A program made the position numbers and the translations under genes. A DNA stretch of 64,000 nt from CAWKMN01 sp963850765 (GTDB taxonomy: Bacteria > Chloroflexota > Anaerolineae > Aggregatilineales > Aggregatilineaceae), in the NCBI GenBank assembly GCA_963850765.1, contig CAWKMN010000002.1:248001-312000 (forward strand), in the 5' to 3' direction. Positions 8,590-17,848 of the stretch are shown here, in pieces (within the stretch, counting starts at the first letter, position 1; each line of letters opens with the position of its first letter). Under the pieces are notes generated by a model. That model ran no database searches. It had not been told where the DNA came from and saw only the letters and a list, made by a program, of their open reading frames with translations.

Positions 8590-8815
8590 AGAATGAACCG
8601 CCGAGACGCGGAGAACGCAGAGATTCTTGTTGCAGAGAAGATCGTACGGGCGGGCTAACAAGCTCGCCCGATTTGCATTTTCCTCTAGTCTTTCCCTTGC
8701 TTTTCTCCGTGTCCTCTGTGCTCTTTGTGGTGAATTGCTTTTCCAACTGGCGCGAAAGCCCAACCGGACATATAACGAACGCAGCAGCGGAGCATACCAC
8801 GAGGGAGAGAGGCTG
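8590..8815. repeat. Spacer with divergent CGGAGAACGCAGAG / CTCCGTGTCCTCTG inverted repeat
   Basis: GAGACGCGGAGAACGCAGAG near 8602 and CTCCGTGTCCTCTGTGCTCT near 8707 are partial inverted copies, and CTCCGTGTCCTCTGTGGTGAA recurs near 21480. A small GGGCGGGCTAACAAGCTCGCCC hairpin lies between them. An open frame runs through this spacer into the methyltransferase but has no ribosome site, so it is not treated as coding. Confidence 0.5.
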
Positions 8816-9616
8816 ATGGCGGAGCAGAACGCGTATGAGGTTCCCGCATATTCGGTACTGGCGAACGTGTATAACCAGGCCGGACTCGCCAACTACGCGC
8901 GCGACGCCGTGATGCGGTATCTGAATCTGGCGCTGTCAGTCAATTGGGCGGGCCGCCGTATCCTGGATATAGGCTGCGGCACGGGCGTTGCAACGTGGCT
9001 GCTCGCCCAACAGGGCTACCGCGCCGCGGGGATCGATAACAACGCCGCCATGCTCAACGCCGCCCAGTATGCGCCCGAGGATCTGGTCGATCCCAGTCTG
9101 CTGATCGAAGCGCCGGAATTCATGCAGGCAGATGTGCGCCAGTTCAACTCCCCGATCGGCGAGGCGGATCTTGTCCTGGCGATTGGCGGGGTGATGAACG
9201 CGGTGCAAAGCCTGCGCGATCTGGAACAGGCTTTTGGGCAGATCGGGCGGGTGGTCGAGTCCGGCAAGCTGTTTATCTTTGACATGTACACGATCCGTGG
9301 GCTCGCGCAAAACGTCGGGGATCAGGACGCGGTGGTGTTTGACAACCACGACGATCTCCTGGTGCTGGTCCGCAGCCAGTTCAGCTATGAGACCTTAGGC
9401 AGCACGCGCCATTACATCATTTATCAGAAGCACGGGATCAAGTGGGACCGCGCCGACGAGATCCACACCGAGCGCGGGTATCCGAGCCAGGCGGTGGTGG
9501 CGATGTTACAGCGCACCCGTTTTGATGTGCTGGCGACGCTCGATCCGGAGATGGCCCCGTTCAACGCGCAGTTTGACCGTTCAGGGCGGGTGGTGTTTGT
9601 CGCCCGCAAGCAGTGA
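8816..9616 (+). CDS. Class I SAM-dependent methyltransferase
   Basis: A 266-residue Rossmann-fold methyltransferase. Motif I is ILDIGCGTGVAT (residues about 46-57), the acidic end of strand 2 is GIDNNAAML, and a PEFMQADVRQF / ADLVLAIGGVMNAV stretch gives motifs III-IV. The C-terminal half (150-266) is a substrate-covering region like those of family 25 methyltransferases. The start at 8816 follows GAGGGAGAGAGG and excludes the repeat-derived upstream extension. Substrate cannot be deduced. The neighbours are unrelated. Confidence 0.85.
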   Translation: MAEQNAYEVPAYSVLANVYNQAGLANYARDAVMRYLNLALSVNWAGRRILDIGCGTGVATWLLAQQGYRAAGIDNNAAMLNAAQYAPEDLVDPSLLIEAPEFMQADVRQFNSPIGEADLVLAIGGVMNAVQSLRDLEQAFGQIGRVVESGKLFIFDMYTIRGLAQNVGDQDAVVFDNHDDLLVLVRSQFSYETLGSTRHYIIYQKHGIKWDRADEIHTERGYPSQAVVAMLQRTRFDVLATLDPEMAPFNAQFDRSGRVVFVARKQ

Positions 9617-9642
9617 GCGCGGATTAGAAGACGGATGGTTGC

Positions 9643-9695
9643 TGTAGGGGCGGACCCCCGTGTCCGCCAGGGAGCACACGGAGGTGCTCCCCTAT
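9643..9695. repeat. GTAGGGGCGGAC palindromic repeat
   Basis: A TGTAGGGGCGGACCC...TGTCCGCC unit is followed by GGAGCACACGGAGGTGCTCCCCTA. It is the same two-hairpin element seen at 21303-21390. It separates the convergent methyltransferase and the next gene and may help terminate both. Confidence 0.55.
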
Positions 9696-10147
9696 TTCCA
9701 GGGGACCGACGCCGGTTTGTCCCACATCTGGATCCGCACGGCGCTGGCGTCGCCCGGCTCGATCTGGGTGGTGGTCGCGTCCATCCATTCGGGCGTGCGG
9801 CCGAGCAGCAGTCTCGCCTCGACGAGCGCCTGCTGGAGCAGAATCCCGGCCGGCTGCGGATCGGGCGGCTGATCGGTGCCGGGGTGGAGGATGCGGATTG
9901 ACACGGCGCGCTTATGTTCGGCTGGCGGGAACCCGGCATCTTTCGCCAGCCACGTGATCAGCTTGGCCCAGCGGGTGACGGTCGCTTCGCGCTCCTCGGC
10001 GGCTTCCAGCGGCGGGAAGGGCGCATCGATCCGCAGGTCAAGCTGCACGCGGCGGCGGCCTTCTTCCTGCAGAATCGCGTCGCGCAGGCTTTCGAGTTCT
10101 TCGTCAGTGACGTCTTCCAACAGGCGTTCAAGCGGTTCGCGTGCCAT
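9692..10147 (-). CDS. Conserved-looking hypothetical protein
   Basis: A 151-residue soluble protein with a strong start (AGGAGG seven nt before ATG). The first 30 residues are acidic and probably helical (REPLERLLEDVTDEELESL). The rest is a mixed alpha/beta stretch with no motif that I recognise. No signal peptide or membrane segment. It is the last gene on the minus strand before the EamA gene, 41 nt away, and the two may share a transcript. Function is unknown. Confidence 0.6.
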   Translation of the reverse strand: MAREPLERLLEDVTDEELESLRDAILQEEGRRRVQLDLRIDAPFPPLEAAEEREATVTRWAKLITWLAKDAGFPPAEHKRAVSIRILHPGTDQPPDPQPAGILLQQALVEARLLLGRTPEWMDATTTQIEPGDASAVRIQMWDKPASVPWK

Positions 10148-10188
10148 GGGTTAAGCCTCCTGTGTGCTGAACGCCCGTCATTATACTG

Positions 10189-11169
10189 CTATTTGCCGGC
10201 GCTCGCTTCGGAGGTGGTTGCCGCCGGCACTTTGGCCGGGCGCGGGGGCTCCGGCTGCTGCGCGCGGAACGACGTAATGATGACGACCGAGCCGATAATG
10301 ATCGCAGTGGAGAGCACAGTGCGCAGGGATAGATCCTCCCCAAGCAGCGACCAGCCGAGTACGACGGCGACCACCGGATTCACATAGGCATAACTCGCGG
10401 CGCGCGCGGCGGTGGTATGGCGCAGCAGCCAGACATAGGCGCTGAAGCCGATCAGCGATCCGAACAGCGCCAGATAGATCATGGCGACGCCAGAACGCAG
10501 CGATACGCCGCCCAGATCAAGCTCCGACCATTCGCCCAACACGGTCCCCGCCAGGATCTGCAGCGTACCCCCGGCGAGCATCTCCATGCCAGTGGCGACC
10601 ATGGGCAGGGCAGGCAGGGACGCACGGCGCGAATAGAGCGACCCGACGGCCCAACTGATCGAGGCGAGCATCAGGGCCGCCGCACCCGCCATATTGATGC
10701 GTTCATCCCCGGCAAACTCGGCGGGGCCGATCAGCAGGGCCAGCCCGGCCAGCCCGCCCGCCAATCCGAGGGCCATCTGACCATTGGGACGCGCACCGCC
10801 ATAGATCAGCCAGTCCAGCATGACGATCCAGATCGGCACCGCGCCGACCAGAAGGGCCGCCAGCCCGGATGGGACATGCTGTTCCGCCCAGGTGACGCCG
10901 CCGTTGCCACCCAGGATCATGAGGCCGCCGATGATAGCCGGCGAGCGCCAGTGCCGCCACGTGGGGAGCGACGCGCCGCGCTGCCACTGCCAGATCAGCA
11001 CAATCGAACCAGCGACGATAAAGCGCGTGCCGGCCAGCAAAAATGGGGGCAGCGTTTCGAGCGCAACCCGGATGCCCAGATAGGTCGATCCCCAGATAAT
11101 ATAGACAGCGGCCAGCGCGGCGAAGAGACTCCAGCGAGATGGCGTTTGAGACACGGGAAGGGCGCTCAT
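10189..11169 (-). CDS. EamA/DMT-family transporter
   Basis: A 326-residue integral membrane protein with about ten transmembrane helices in two EamA repeats. Visible marks are IIWGSTYLGIRVALETLPPF in the first repeat and ALFGSLIGFSAYVWLL / YAYVNPVVAVVLGW in the second. This pattern fits the drug/metabolite transporter superfamily, often exporting amino acids or other small metabolites. The start at 11169 has AAGGAA about seven nt upstream. The last 30 residues form a charged cytosolic tail. Substrate is unknown. Confidence 0.87.
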   Translation of the reverse strand: MSALPVSQTPSRWSLFAALAAVYIIWGSTYLGIRVALETLPPFLLAGTRFIVAGSIVLIWQWQRGASLPTWRHWRSPAIIGGLMILGGNGGVTWAEQHVPSGLAALLVGAVPIWIVMLDWLIYGGARPNGQMALGLAGGLAGLALLIGPAEFAGDERINMAGAAALMLASISWAVGSLYSRRASLPALPMVATGMEMLAGGTLQILAGTVLGEWSELDLGGVSLRSGVAMIYLALFGSLIGFSAYVWLLRHTTAARAASYAYVNPVVAVVLGWSLLGEDLSLRTVLSTAIIIGSVVIITSFRAQQPEPPRPAKVPAATTSEASAGK

Positions 11170-11359
11170 GATTCCGTTCCTTGAAACTGTGGTGAAATCC
11201 TTGACAGGTTTAACATGCTTTGGCGGCAGCGCCAATAACCATATGAGACCATATAGGGACGTCTCGAACCACCCGATTCTTGCTTTATTGCGCAGGGCGA
11301 CAGGGGAACTTTTCGCAGACAGGCGTCGTCTAGAAATCAGATAACCAGGGAGGATGGAT

Positions 11360-12157
11360 ATGGTGAAGCGTGTGGTGTTTCTTCTGATCGTCGGGCTGCT
11401 GGCGCTGGCGACCGTGATCCCCGCGGAGGCGCAGGATCCCACCCCGGCGGATGCGCCCGAAGTCGATCTCATTGCCGTCTGCCAGGATGCGGTCGAGGGG
11501 ATGGCCGCGCTCACGGCGGATTTGCATACGCCGGATCACCTGATGGTCGAAAACCCGGCGAAGACCGCTGAGGATTTCGACGTGAATGCCTATTTCGACG
11601 TGCTGGATCATCTGGCCGTGGAGGAAGGGTATTTTCTCGATTACGTCTACCAGTACGATTTTATGGGCGGCTATCCGGTGCTGTATGCGCTGCCCTACAG
11701 CGAGAAGCCCTACCCCACGATTGCCGATTACGGTCTGGCCGTGGGTGACGGTGAAGAGCCGGACTATCTCGACCGGATCGTGACCGACGACACGCCGGAG
11801 GGGGTTGTGCAGTTGGTCGTGCTGGATGTCATGGCCGAGCAGTTCTACCTGCACTGGCATGCCGGTTACAATGACAGCCGGATTATCTGCGATGAGGAAA
11901 CGCTCGACACGCTGCTGACAGCCGACAATGACTTCGGGCAGCCGATCCCGGAGGATGTGCAGTCCCAGGCGGCGGATCTCGATGTCGCGCCGGTGGTGAC
12001 GCTGGACGACGAGACGGCGCAGGTGCGCGTGCTGATCTTTACTAAGTGGGGCGGCTTCTACGAGACGCTGTTCACCATCAGCCGAGACTATCCGCGCGCA
12101 GTCTACGAGTGGGAATCGAAGGTGCTGGTCCCGTATGACTGCGGGGTGATGTTTTAG
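11360..12157 (+). CDS. Secreted protein of unknown function
   Basis: The start at 11360 is chosen because AGGGAGG ends six nt before it; the ATG at 11354 touches the ribosome site. The 265-residue product has a clear signal peptide (cleavage near AEA-QD). The mature part is acidic and rich in Tyr and aromatic residues, with three scattered cysteines (VCQDA, IICDE, YDCGVMF). No family is recognised. It could be an envelope-associated or periplasmic-type folded domain. No partner gene is adjacent. Confidence 0.65.
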   Translation: MVKRVVFLLIVGLLALATVIPAEAQDPTPADAPEVDLIAVCQDAVEGMAALTADLHTPDHLMVENPAKTAEDFDVNAYFDVLDHLAVEEGYFLDYVYQYDFMGGYPVLYALPYSEKPYPTIADYGLAVGDGEEPDYLDRIVTDDTPEGVVQLVVLDVMAEQFYLHWHAGYNDSRIICDEETLDTLLTADNDFGQPIPEDVQSQAADLDVAPVVTLDDETAQVRVLIFTKWGGFYETLFTISRDYPRAVYEWESKVLVPYDCGVMF

Positions 12158-12272
12158 CGGTAAGCGGTCAGCCATTAGCGATTAGCTGTTAGCGGTTGAG
12201 CTGATAGCCAGAGATTTTGTGTAGGAGCGGGCTAACAAGCCTCGCCCTGGCCGTGTGTGGGCTAGGCCATGT
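12158..12272. repeat. Degenerate simple-sequence spacer
   Basis: The stretch contains GCGGTAAGCGGTCAGCCATTAGCGATTAGCTGTTAGCGG, a drifted repeat of the GTTAGC type, followed by GTAGGAGCGGGCTAACAAGC. Similar degenerate spacers occur near 23925, 42950, 45695 and 53245. No gene is seen. Confidence 0.4.
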
Positions 12273-13875
12273 CTACGCCAGCGAGATCAGCTCGTACACC
12301 TTGACGGGCTGCTGGCGGCCCTTGACCGTCAGTTCGCCCCTGTCGCGGACTTCGATGCTGTTGCCAAGCTGGTTGTACACCTGTGCGGAGATCAACACCT
12401 TGCCCGGTTCGCAGCTTTCCTGCAAACGCTTAGCGACGTTGACCGTATCCCCGATCGCGGTATAGTTCATCGCCTTGTGCGTGCCGATGTTGCCGACAAT
12501 CGCTTCACCCAGATGCACGCCGATCCCGAACGCCATGCCCGCGCCGCCCATGCTGGCGTTGTGCTCGGCAATGGCGCGCTGCAAGGCCATCGCGGTATCG
12601 ACCGCGCGATAAGCGTGATCGTCCTGATCTTCGGGGGCGTTAAACAGAGCCATCACCGCGTCGCCCTGGAACTTGTCGAGCGTCCCTTCGCGGCTAAAGA
12701 TCACGTCCGTGCCGATAGTGAAATAGTCGTTAAGCTGGCGCACCACGTCTTCGGGATCGGCCTGCTCGCTGAACGCCGTGAAGCCGCGCGCATCGGCGAA
12801 CATGACCGTGACCTCGCGCCGGCACCCGCCCAGTTTGAGGTTATCGGGGTTTTGCAGCACGCGTTCCACGACACTGGGGGCAACGTACCGTTCCAGCACG
12901 TTGCGCAGGTGCTCGGTCTCGCGGGTATTCAGATTCCTCAAGCTGCGCGTAGATGCGGGCGTTTTCGATGGCAATGGCCGCGTAATCCCCCAGGGCGCTG
13001 ATCATCGCGCCGTCCTGCTTGGTAAACGGCCGCGCATTGACGGTCACGTTGGATACACTCAGCACGCCGACCCCGCGCTTTCCGATCCGCAGCGGGATAT
13101 AGATCACCGCTGTGGGCAGAGTCGGGTCCTGCGCGCGATACTTGTCGAGTTCTTCCGGGGTCAGCACCACCGGCGTCCCACTCTGCACGGCGCGCCATGC
13201 CAGCCGGTCGCGGCTGAATTCGCGGACGAACTGCGCCTTCTGATCCGTATTGGCTTTGTACGCCCGGCAGACGAGTTGATCGCCTTCCACCATCAGCAGG
13301 CTGCCCTGCTGAGCGTCGGCCAGCCGGACAGCCTCATCGACGATGCGCGGGAGAAGCTGCTCCATGGCGACCAGCGACGTGACGCTTTTGCCGATCTGGT
13401 AGAGCGTATTAAGCTCGTTCACGCGGCGGTTGAGCGAGGCATTCGCGCGCAGCAGGCGCTCGGTCAGTGCCTCTTTTTCACGGCGGAGCCGGATTTCGGC
13501 CAGCGCGCGATCCATCGCGCCGAGCATCTCCTCGACGGTGTAGGGCTTTTTGACGTAGTCGCGCACTCCCTTGCGATAGACCTCGATCGCGATCTCCTCG
13601 GACCCATGAAAGGTCATCAGGATCACGGGGATGTCGCGCCCTTCAGCCTGGAGCGTGTCGAGCACTTCCAGGCCGTTCATCTTCGGCATCTGCAGATCGA
13701 GCAGGATAATATCGGGGTTGTGTTGGTGGACGAGATCAATCGCTTCGAGTCCGTCCCGTGCCACGATGGGCGTGAACCCGTTGGGTTTCAAAATATAATC
13801 AACAATAAATTCGCGGTTGTCGCGGCCATCGTCCGCTATCAGTACTTTTACCGCTTCGTCTATCACAGCAAACAT
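12273..13875 (-). CDS. REC-GAF-class III adenylate cyclase (one frameshift)
   Basis: A cytosolic signal protein of about 533 residues. A receiver domain (about 8-125) has IADDGRD, LLDLQMPKMNG (phospho-acceptor Asp) and VKKP. A short coiled coil and a GAF domain (about 150-300) follow, then a class III nucleotide cyclase domain. Cyclase marks are VMFADARGFTAF (metal Asp), KFQGDAVMALF (second metal Asp; the Lys favours ATP) and TAIGDTVNVAKRL (transition-state Asn and Arg). The frame breaks at about 12928-12936 in the linker: removing one base joins YAQLEE to NTRETEHLRNVLERY. cAMP production controlled by phosphorylation is the likely role. It could supply the ligand for the CRP-type site near 59017 (inference). 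Confidence 0.82.
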
Positions 13876-13971
13876 CCTTCACCGTAATTCTATCTGCCGT
13901 GAGTATAGTCCAATTCGGTGAGTGGCACCACTCGCTGCGCACGGAGATTCGGGCCGGATGGCGGCAGAAGC

Positions 13972-15471
13972 CTAACCCTCCGCCATGACGTTCGCGCGGA
14001 TTTCGCGGAGCATCTGAAGGGTGAGCAGTTCACGCAGATCTTTCCCGTAAATTTGCTCATCGCCCGTAAAACTCAGCACGCCATCGACGCGATAGGAGAG
14101 GTGGAAGCCCTCTTCAATGCAGCCCTGGTTGGGCAGGCGGGCCGCAGCCGCGCGCAGGTCGATCAGGGGCAGGCGGTAGCGGGCGGCCGCATCACGGATG
14201 ATGGTGTTCAGGTCGTCCATACTCTGGATATAACCCCGTGCGGCGGTCATCCGATCCGAACTGGGGACGGTGTGCAGCACCGGGATTACGCCGTGCTCGA
14301 TCAGGTAGATCAGGATCGTGTCGAGGTTCTCGCTGAAGATATCCGTCGTGGAATAGGTGATATCCACCAGACCGATATAGATCAGCGCGATGGTGGGGCG
14401 GGTGCGGCGGAGCTCACATTCGAGAGCATTTTCCCCTTCTTCGCACAACGAGGGATCGGCCCATAAGGGATCGAGTAGGGCGGAACTGGATAGGCCGGAC
14501 CGCAGCGTAACATTTTTGGTACAAAACGATTTGTGATACTGGTTGATGGTATTCTGCAGGCGCTCGTAGCGGCCCAGGCGATAGCTGCCCCAATGGAATG
14601 CGCAGAACGCCGGGAGCGTGTATTCGTTGCCGGCGCTGGTGCTGTCCCCGATCACGATAAAACGGTTGGGCCGATTCCTCATCTGCTGGCCCATTTCATA
14701 GATGGTGCGGGCGTTTTTTACGGTTTCAGCGGGCAGCACGATTTCGGGCGGCGGATCAACAACGGTTGCATCCGGCGAGACCGTAGGCGTTGGGAGCAGC
14801 GGCGGGTTCCGGGGATCGTCCAGCACGGTGGCGATCAGGTCGGAATAGATCCACCCATAACGGCCGTCGTCGATCTGGACGAGATACCAGACATTATCCG
14901 GCTCATCTTCGGTGTATTTGAGCCGGGTAAAGGCCGTCACGAGACGCAGCGGCGTATACGGCGGGATGGCGTCCAGCGGGGGATAGTGCAGACCTGGTCC
15001 GCTGCGCAGCCGCGCCCGCGCGTCGCTGTTGACCCAGGCATTCGCGCCGGGCGGGAGTGTGGGTGTCTGCGGGGGGCTGTTCGGCACCGCGGCGACGTCG
15101 TCATCGATTTCGGGCACCGTGCCGACCGTCAGGCTGCCCGCGATCCACGACGAGTTTGCGTCGGCCACGGCAACCAGGTACCAGATCTCGCCTTTGCCGT
15201 CCAATGTGGAGCCCAGTACGTCGAATTCGGTGCCGGGGTTCACGGTATCCACCACATTGTATTCGGTGCCCGGCCCGCTGCGGAGATAGGCACCGGCCGC
15301 GTGGATCACGATGATATGCGCCGGGACGTTCATCACGGCGGGCGGTGGGGTTGACGACGGCATGGGCGAAGCGGTGATGATGGGCGGATAGGCGTACCCG
15401 CTGGGCGCTGTCAGCCCGGTAATGAGAACAAGAATAACGATGAGTGCTGCCAATAGCCCAACGCGCTGCAT
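13972..15471 (-). CDS. Secreted SGNH/GDSL hydrolase with two SH3b domains
   Basis: The start at 15471 has GGAGG eight nt upstream and gives a signal peptide or anchor (residues 1-28). Two SH3b modules follow: one with AYLRSGPGTEYNVV (about 50-110) and one with ARLRSGPGLHYPPL (about 140-210). The C-terminal 240 residues are an SGNH-type hydrolase: RFIVIGDSTSAG carries the nucleophile Ser, IALIYIGLVD replaces the Gly-x-Asn-Asp block, and GFHLSY near the end holds the probable catalytic His. Related modules deacetylate or de-esterify cell-wall polymers. The exact substrate is unknown. The block III variant makes catalysis less certain. Confidence 0.78.
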   Translation of the reverse strand: MQRVGLLAALIVILVLITGLTAPSGYAYPPIITASPMPSSTPPPAVMNVPAHIIVIHAAGAYLRSGPGTEYNVVDTVNPGTEFDVLGSTLDGKGEIWYLVAVADANSSWIAGSLTVGTVPEIDDDVAAVPNSPPQTPTLPPGANAWVNSDARARLRSGPGLHYPPLDAIPPYTPLRLVTAFTRLKYTEDEPDNVWYLVQIDDGRYGWIYSDLIATVLDDPRNPPLLPTPTVSPDATVVDPPPEIVLPAETVKNARTIYEMGQQMRNRPNRFIVIGDSTSAGNEYTLPAFCAFHWGSYRLGRYERLQNTINQYHKSFCTKNVTLRSGLSSSALLDPLWADPSLCEEGENALECELRRTRPTIALIYIGLVDITYSTTDIFSENLDTILIYLIEHGVIPVLHTVPSSDRMTAARGYIQSMDDLNTIIRDAAARYRLPLIDLRAAAARLPNQGCIEEGFHLSYRVDGVLSFTGDEQIYGKDLRELLTLQMLREIRANVMAEG

Positions 15472-15638
15472 AGCTGATCCCTCCGCCAGCGAGAATAGCA
15501 CAGCGATGGCGCATTTTCAACGGTGGGAAGTCATCGATCGGGAGCGCAGGCTGTGCGCCCGGCAAGCGTAGTGATTTCACAGGTCATCCGCCCGCCAAGT
15601 AACAGGCATCTGATAATCACAGAAACACAAGAGTAACG

Positions 15639-15644
15639 TATAAT
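15639..15644 (+). promoter_or_regulatory. Candidate -10 element upstream of the PA14 gene
   Basis: TATAAT lies in an AT-rich patch (GTATAATAATAAATG) 37 nt before the start codon. A good -35 box is not seen. Confidence 0.3.
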
Positions 15645-15681
15645 AATAAATGAAGGCAGCATGCAAAATGGAGGTTCCAAC

Positions 15682-16656
15682 ATGGCCGCCAAAGCGTTCC
15701 GATTCCCTGGTTTGACTATCGTTCTGGCGCTGATCGTCGTCGTCAGTCTGGCCCCATCGCCCGTTTTCGCGGCACGCGCCAACAGCCCGGCTGCGGTGCC
15801 GGTTGGCCCGTTCCTGTGGAATGTGGAGTTTTTCAATAACGGCACCCTGACCGGCGCGCCCGTCTTCACCCGGCAGGAGTACTTCGTCGGCGGCAACTGG
15901 GGGCTCGGCTCGCCAGGACCCGGCATTCCGGCGGACCTCTTCAGCGCGCGTTGGACCACCAACGCCTTTCTGACGGGTGGTACCTACCGCGTCACGGTGG
16001 TGGCCGATGATGGGGTGCGATTTATGGTGGACGGCCAGACCTGGCTGAACACGTTTGATTCGCCGCGTCCCGGCGAGACGCTCGTGGTTGATTTTGCGGC
16101 GGGCACGGGTACTCACTCGGTTCGGATGGAATTCCGTGAGAACACCAGCACGGCCTATCTGTTCTTCACGTGGGATCAGTTAACCGTCACGCCGACCCAG
16201 CCCACGCCCATCCCGACGCCGTCCGGCCCGCCCGTTGGCGTGGTGAACACCACCGGCCTGAACGTCCATGCCGGTCCGGGCTACAACTTCGCGCTGGTAG
16301 ATCTGGCTTTCCAGGGCTGGCAGATGACCTTGTTGGGCCGCAATGCCGACAGCTCATGGCTCCAGGTGCGGACGCCAACCGGAAAAATCGGCTGGGTGGA
16401 AGTCTCACACATCAGCACCAGCTACCCGGTCGCGGCACTGCAAGTCGTGGGCTCGACTACGCCCGGCACGCCGACCAAGCCGCCGGTGGGCCAGCCGCCG
16501 ACGACGCCCGGCCAGCGCACGCACGTCGTCCAGCGCGGTGAAACGCTGTTCCGCATCGCGCTGCGCTACGGGGTGAACATGTACACCCTGGCCAGCGTGA
16601 ACGGGATCACCAACCTCAACCTGATCTACGCGGGACAGGTGCTGATCATTCCGTAA
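15682..16656 (+). CDS. Secreted PA14-SH3b-LysM protein
   Basis: The start at 15682 follows GGAGG by eight nt; a second ATG at 15661 lacks a site. The signal peptide ends near VFA-AR. A PA14 domain (about 45-170) has FSARWTTNAFLTGGTYRV and the VRFMVDGQTWLN calcium/sugar-binding face. An SH3b domain (about 185-255, LNVHAGPGYNFAL) and a C-terminal LysM domain (about 275-324, HVVQRGETLFRIALRYGV) follow. LysM and SH3b should hold it to peptidoglycan, and PA14 may bind carbohydrate, so an adhesin or wall-associated scaffold is likely. A strong terminator follows. Its SH3b-LysM half resembles the product of 33648-34388. Confidence 0.87.
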   Translation: MAAKAFRFPGLTIVLALIVVVSLAPSPVFAARANSPAAVPVGPFLWNVEFFNNGTLTGAPVFTRQEYFVGGNWGLGSPGPGIPADLFSARWTTNAFLTGGTYRVTVVADDGVRFMVDGQTWLNTFDSPRPGETLVVDFAAGTGTHSVRMEFRENTSTAYLFFTWDQLTVTPTQPTPIPTPSGPPVGVVNTTGLNVHAGPGYNFALVDLAFQGWQMTLLGRNADSSWLQVRTPTGKIGWVEVSHISTSYPVAALQVVGSTTPGTPTKPPVGQPPTTPGQRTHVVQRGETLFRIALRYGVNMYTLASVNGITNLNLIYAGQVLIIP

Positions 16657-16672
16657 CATACGGACGATCATT

Positions 16673-16703
16673 CAGGCGGGTGACCAAACCCGCCTGTTTT
16701 TTT
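16673..16703 (+). terminator. Rho-independent terminator after the PA14-LysM gene
   Basis: CAGGCGGGT pairs with ACCCGCCTG across a six-nt loop, followed by seven T. It starts 16 nt past the upstream stop codon and ends 18 nt before the start of the LRR gene. Confidence 0.85.
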
Positions 16704-16721
16704 ATCAAGGGGGGTACCAAC

Positions 16722-17573
16722 ATGAGCGATATGGACATCCTGAAGGAGATCGAGGCGGCTCTCCGCGCGCAGAACGGCCCGGCTTCGGCCCCGGTCGCGC
16801 TGAAGGATCGGAACATCACCGTCGATGGACGGTTGAGCTATTACGCCGAGAACGGCACCATCCGCGTCCTGGCGGCTCCCTACTGCGGCCTGACGTCGTT
16901 CCCGGCTGTGGTGGGTGATCTGGCGGGGCTGACCGAGCTTTATCTGCACGGGAACCGCCTGCTGGTGCTCCCCGACAGCATCGGCCAACTGGCGGCGCTG
17001 CACACGCTGGATCTCAGCACCAACGCGCTGGTATCGCTGCCCGAATTGATTGGCGAACTCGGCCGGCTGGACTATCTCTACGTCAGCCATAACCCGATGA
17101 CCGCGCTGCCGTCGTCGCTGGCAAATCTGAAAAACCTGCTGTATCTCAATATCACCCATAATGAATTCACGGCACTGCCGGCGCACATTGGGGAACTGGC
17201 CGGCCTGATCGAGTTCCGGGCGTATAACAACCGTCTCACGGCGCTGCCGGATTCAATCGGCCGCCTGTCTCAGCTTCGAGAGCTGCACCTGATGGATAAC
17301 GCGCTGGCGGCGGTGCCCGAGTTGATCGGAAGCCTGACCGCGCTGCTCCGGCTGAGCTTCCGCAACAACCGGCTGGTCGCGCTGCCCGAGGCGCTCGGCA
17401 ACCTGACGGACCTGATCGAACTGGACGTGCGCGGCAACCGACTGGCGTCCATTCCCGACAGCCTGGACGACCTGTCGAACCTCAAAAAGCTGGATCTGCG
17501 CTGGAACCGGCTGTCCGCGCTGCCGGCCGTGGCGCAGCGCCTTGCCGATCGGGGATGTATGGTGTACTGGTAA
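16722..17573 (+). CDS. Leucine-rich repeat protein
   Basis: The start at 16722 follows a GGGGGG ribosome-site region. The 283-residue product has no signal peptide. After an N-terminal 45 residues it consists of about nine LRRs of 23 residues with the pattern LPxxIGxLxxLxxLxLxxNxL, the bacterial or plant-like class. The curved solenoid should serve protein binding. No effector domain is attached. It is separated from the previous gene by a terminator, so it probably has its own promoter in the short gap or depends on readthrough. Partner is unknown. Confidence 0.85.
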   Translation: MSDMDILKEIEAALRAQNGPASAPVALKDRNITVDGRLSYYAENGTIRVLAAPYCGLTSFPAVVGDLAGLTELYLHGNRLLVLPDSIGQLAALHTLDLSTNALVSLPELIGELGRLDYLYVSHNPMTALPSSLANLKNLLYLNITHNEFTALPAHIGELAGLIEFRAYNNRLTALPDSIGRLSQLRELHLMDNALAAVPELIGSLTALLRLSFRNNRLVALPEALGNLTDLIELDVRGNRLASIPDSLDDLSNLKKLDLRWNRLSALPAVAQRLADRGCMVYW

Positions 17574-17848
17574 AATGACTGGGGGCCGCGATTTTTCCCG
17601 TAGGGGCGTATCGCGATACGCCCAATATGCGTCAAGTTAAGCGCCATTTCACGGGTTGGCCCCTCCCTAAATCCCTCCCCACAATGTGGAGAGGGACTTG
17701 ACGGCGGGCTTTTCCCCTCTCCACCTCGTGGGGAGGGGGCAGGGGGAGGGGCTAACTCTCACGATTTACCGGCATGCTGACCTTAGCTTGACACCCATGG
17801 GGCGTATCGCAATACGCCCCTACAAATATAATCGCACCAGATACGAGG
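17574..17848. repeat. Cluster of intergenic palindromic repeats
   Basis: Two GGGGCGTATCGCAATACGCCCC-type units (about 17600 and 17800) flank one long hairpin unit (about 17657-17756, CCCTCCCTAAATCCCTCCCC ... GGGGAGGGGGCAGGGGGAG). The whole gap between the convergent LRR and WD40 genes is repeat-derived. No gene is seen. Confidence 0.65.

Noticed and set aside
8627..8815. N-terminal extension of the methyltransferase
   Set aside because: The extra 63 codons are repeat-derived. A strong ribosome site precedes 8816.
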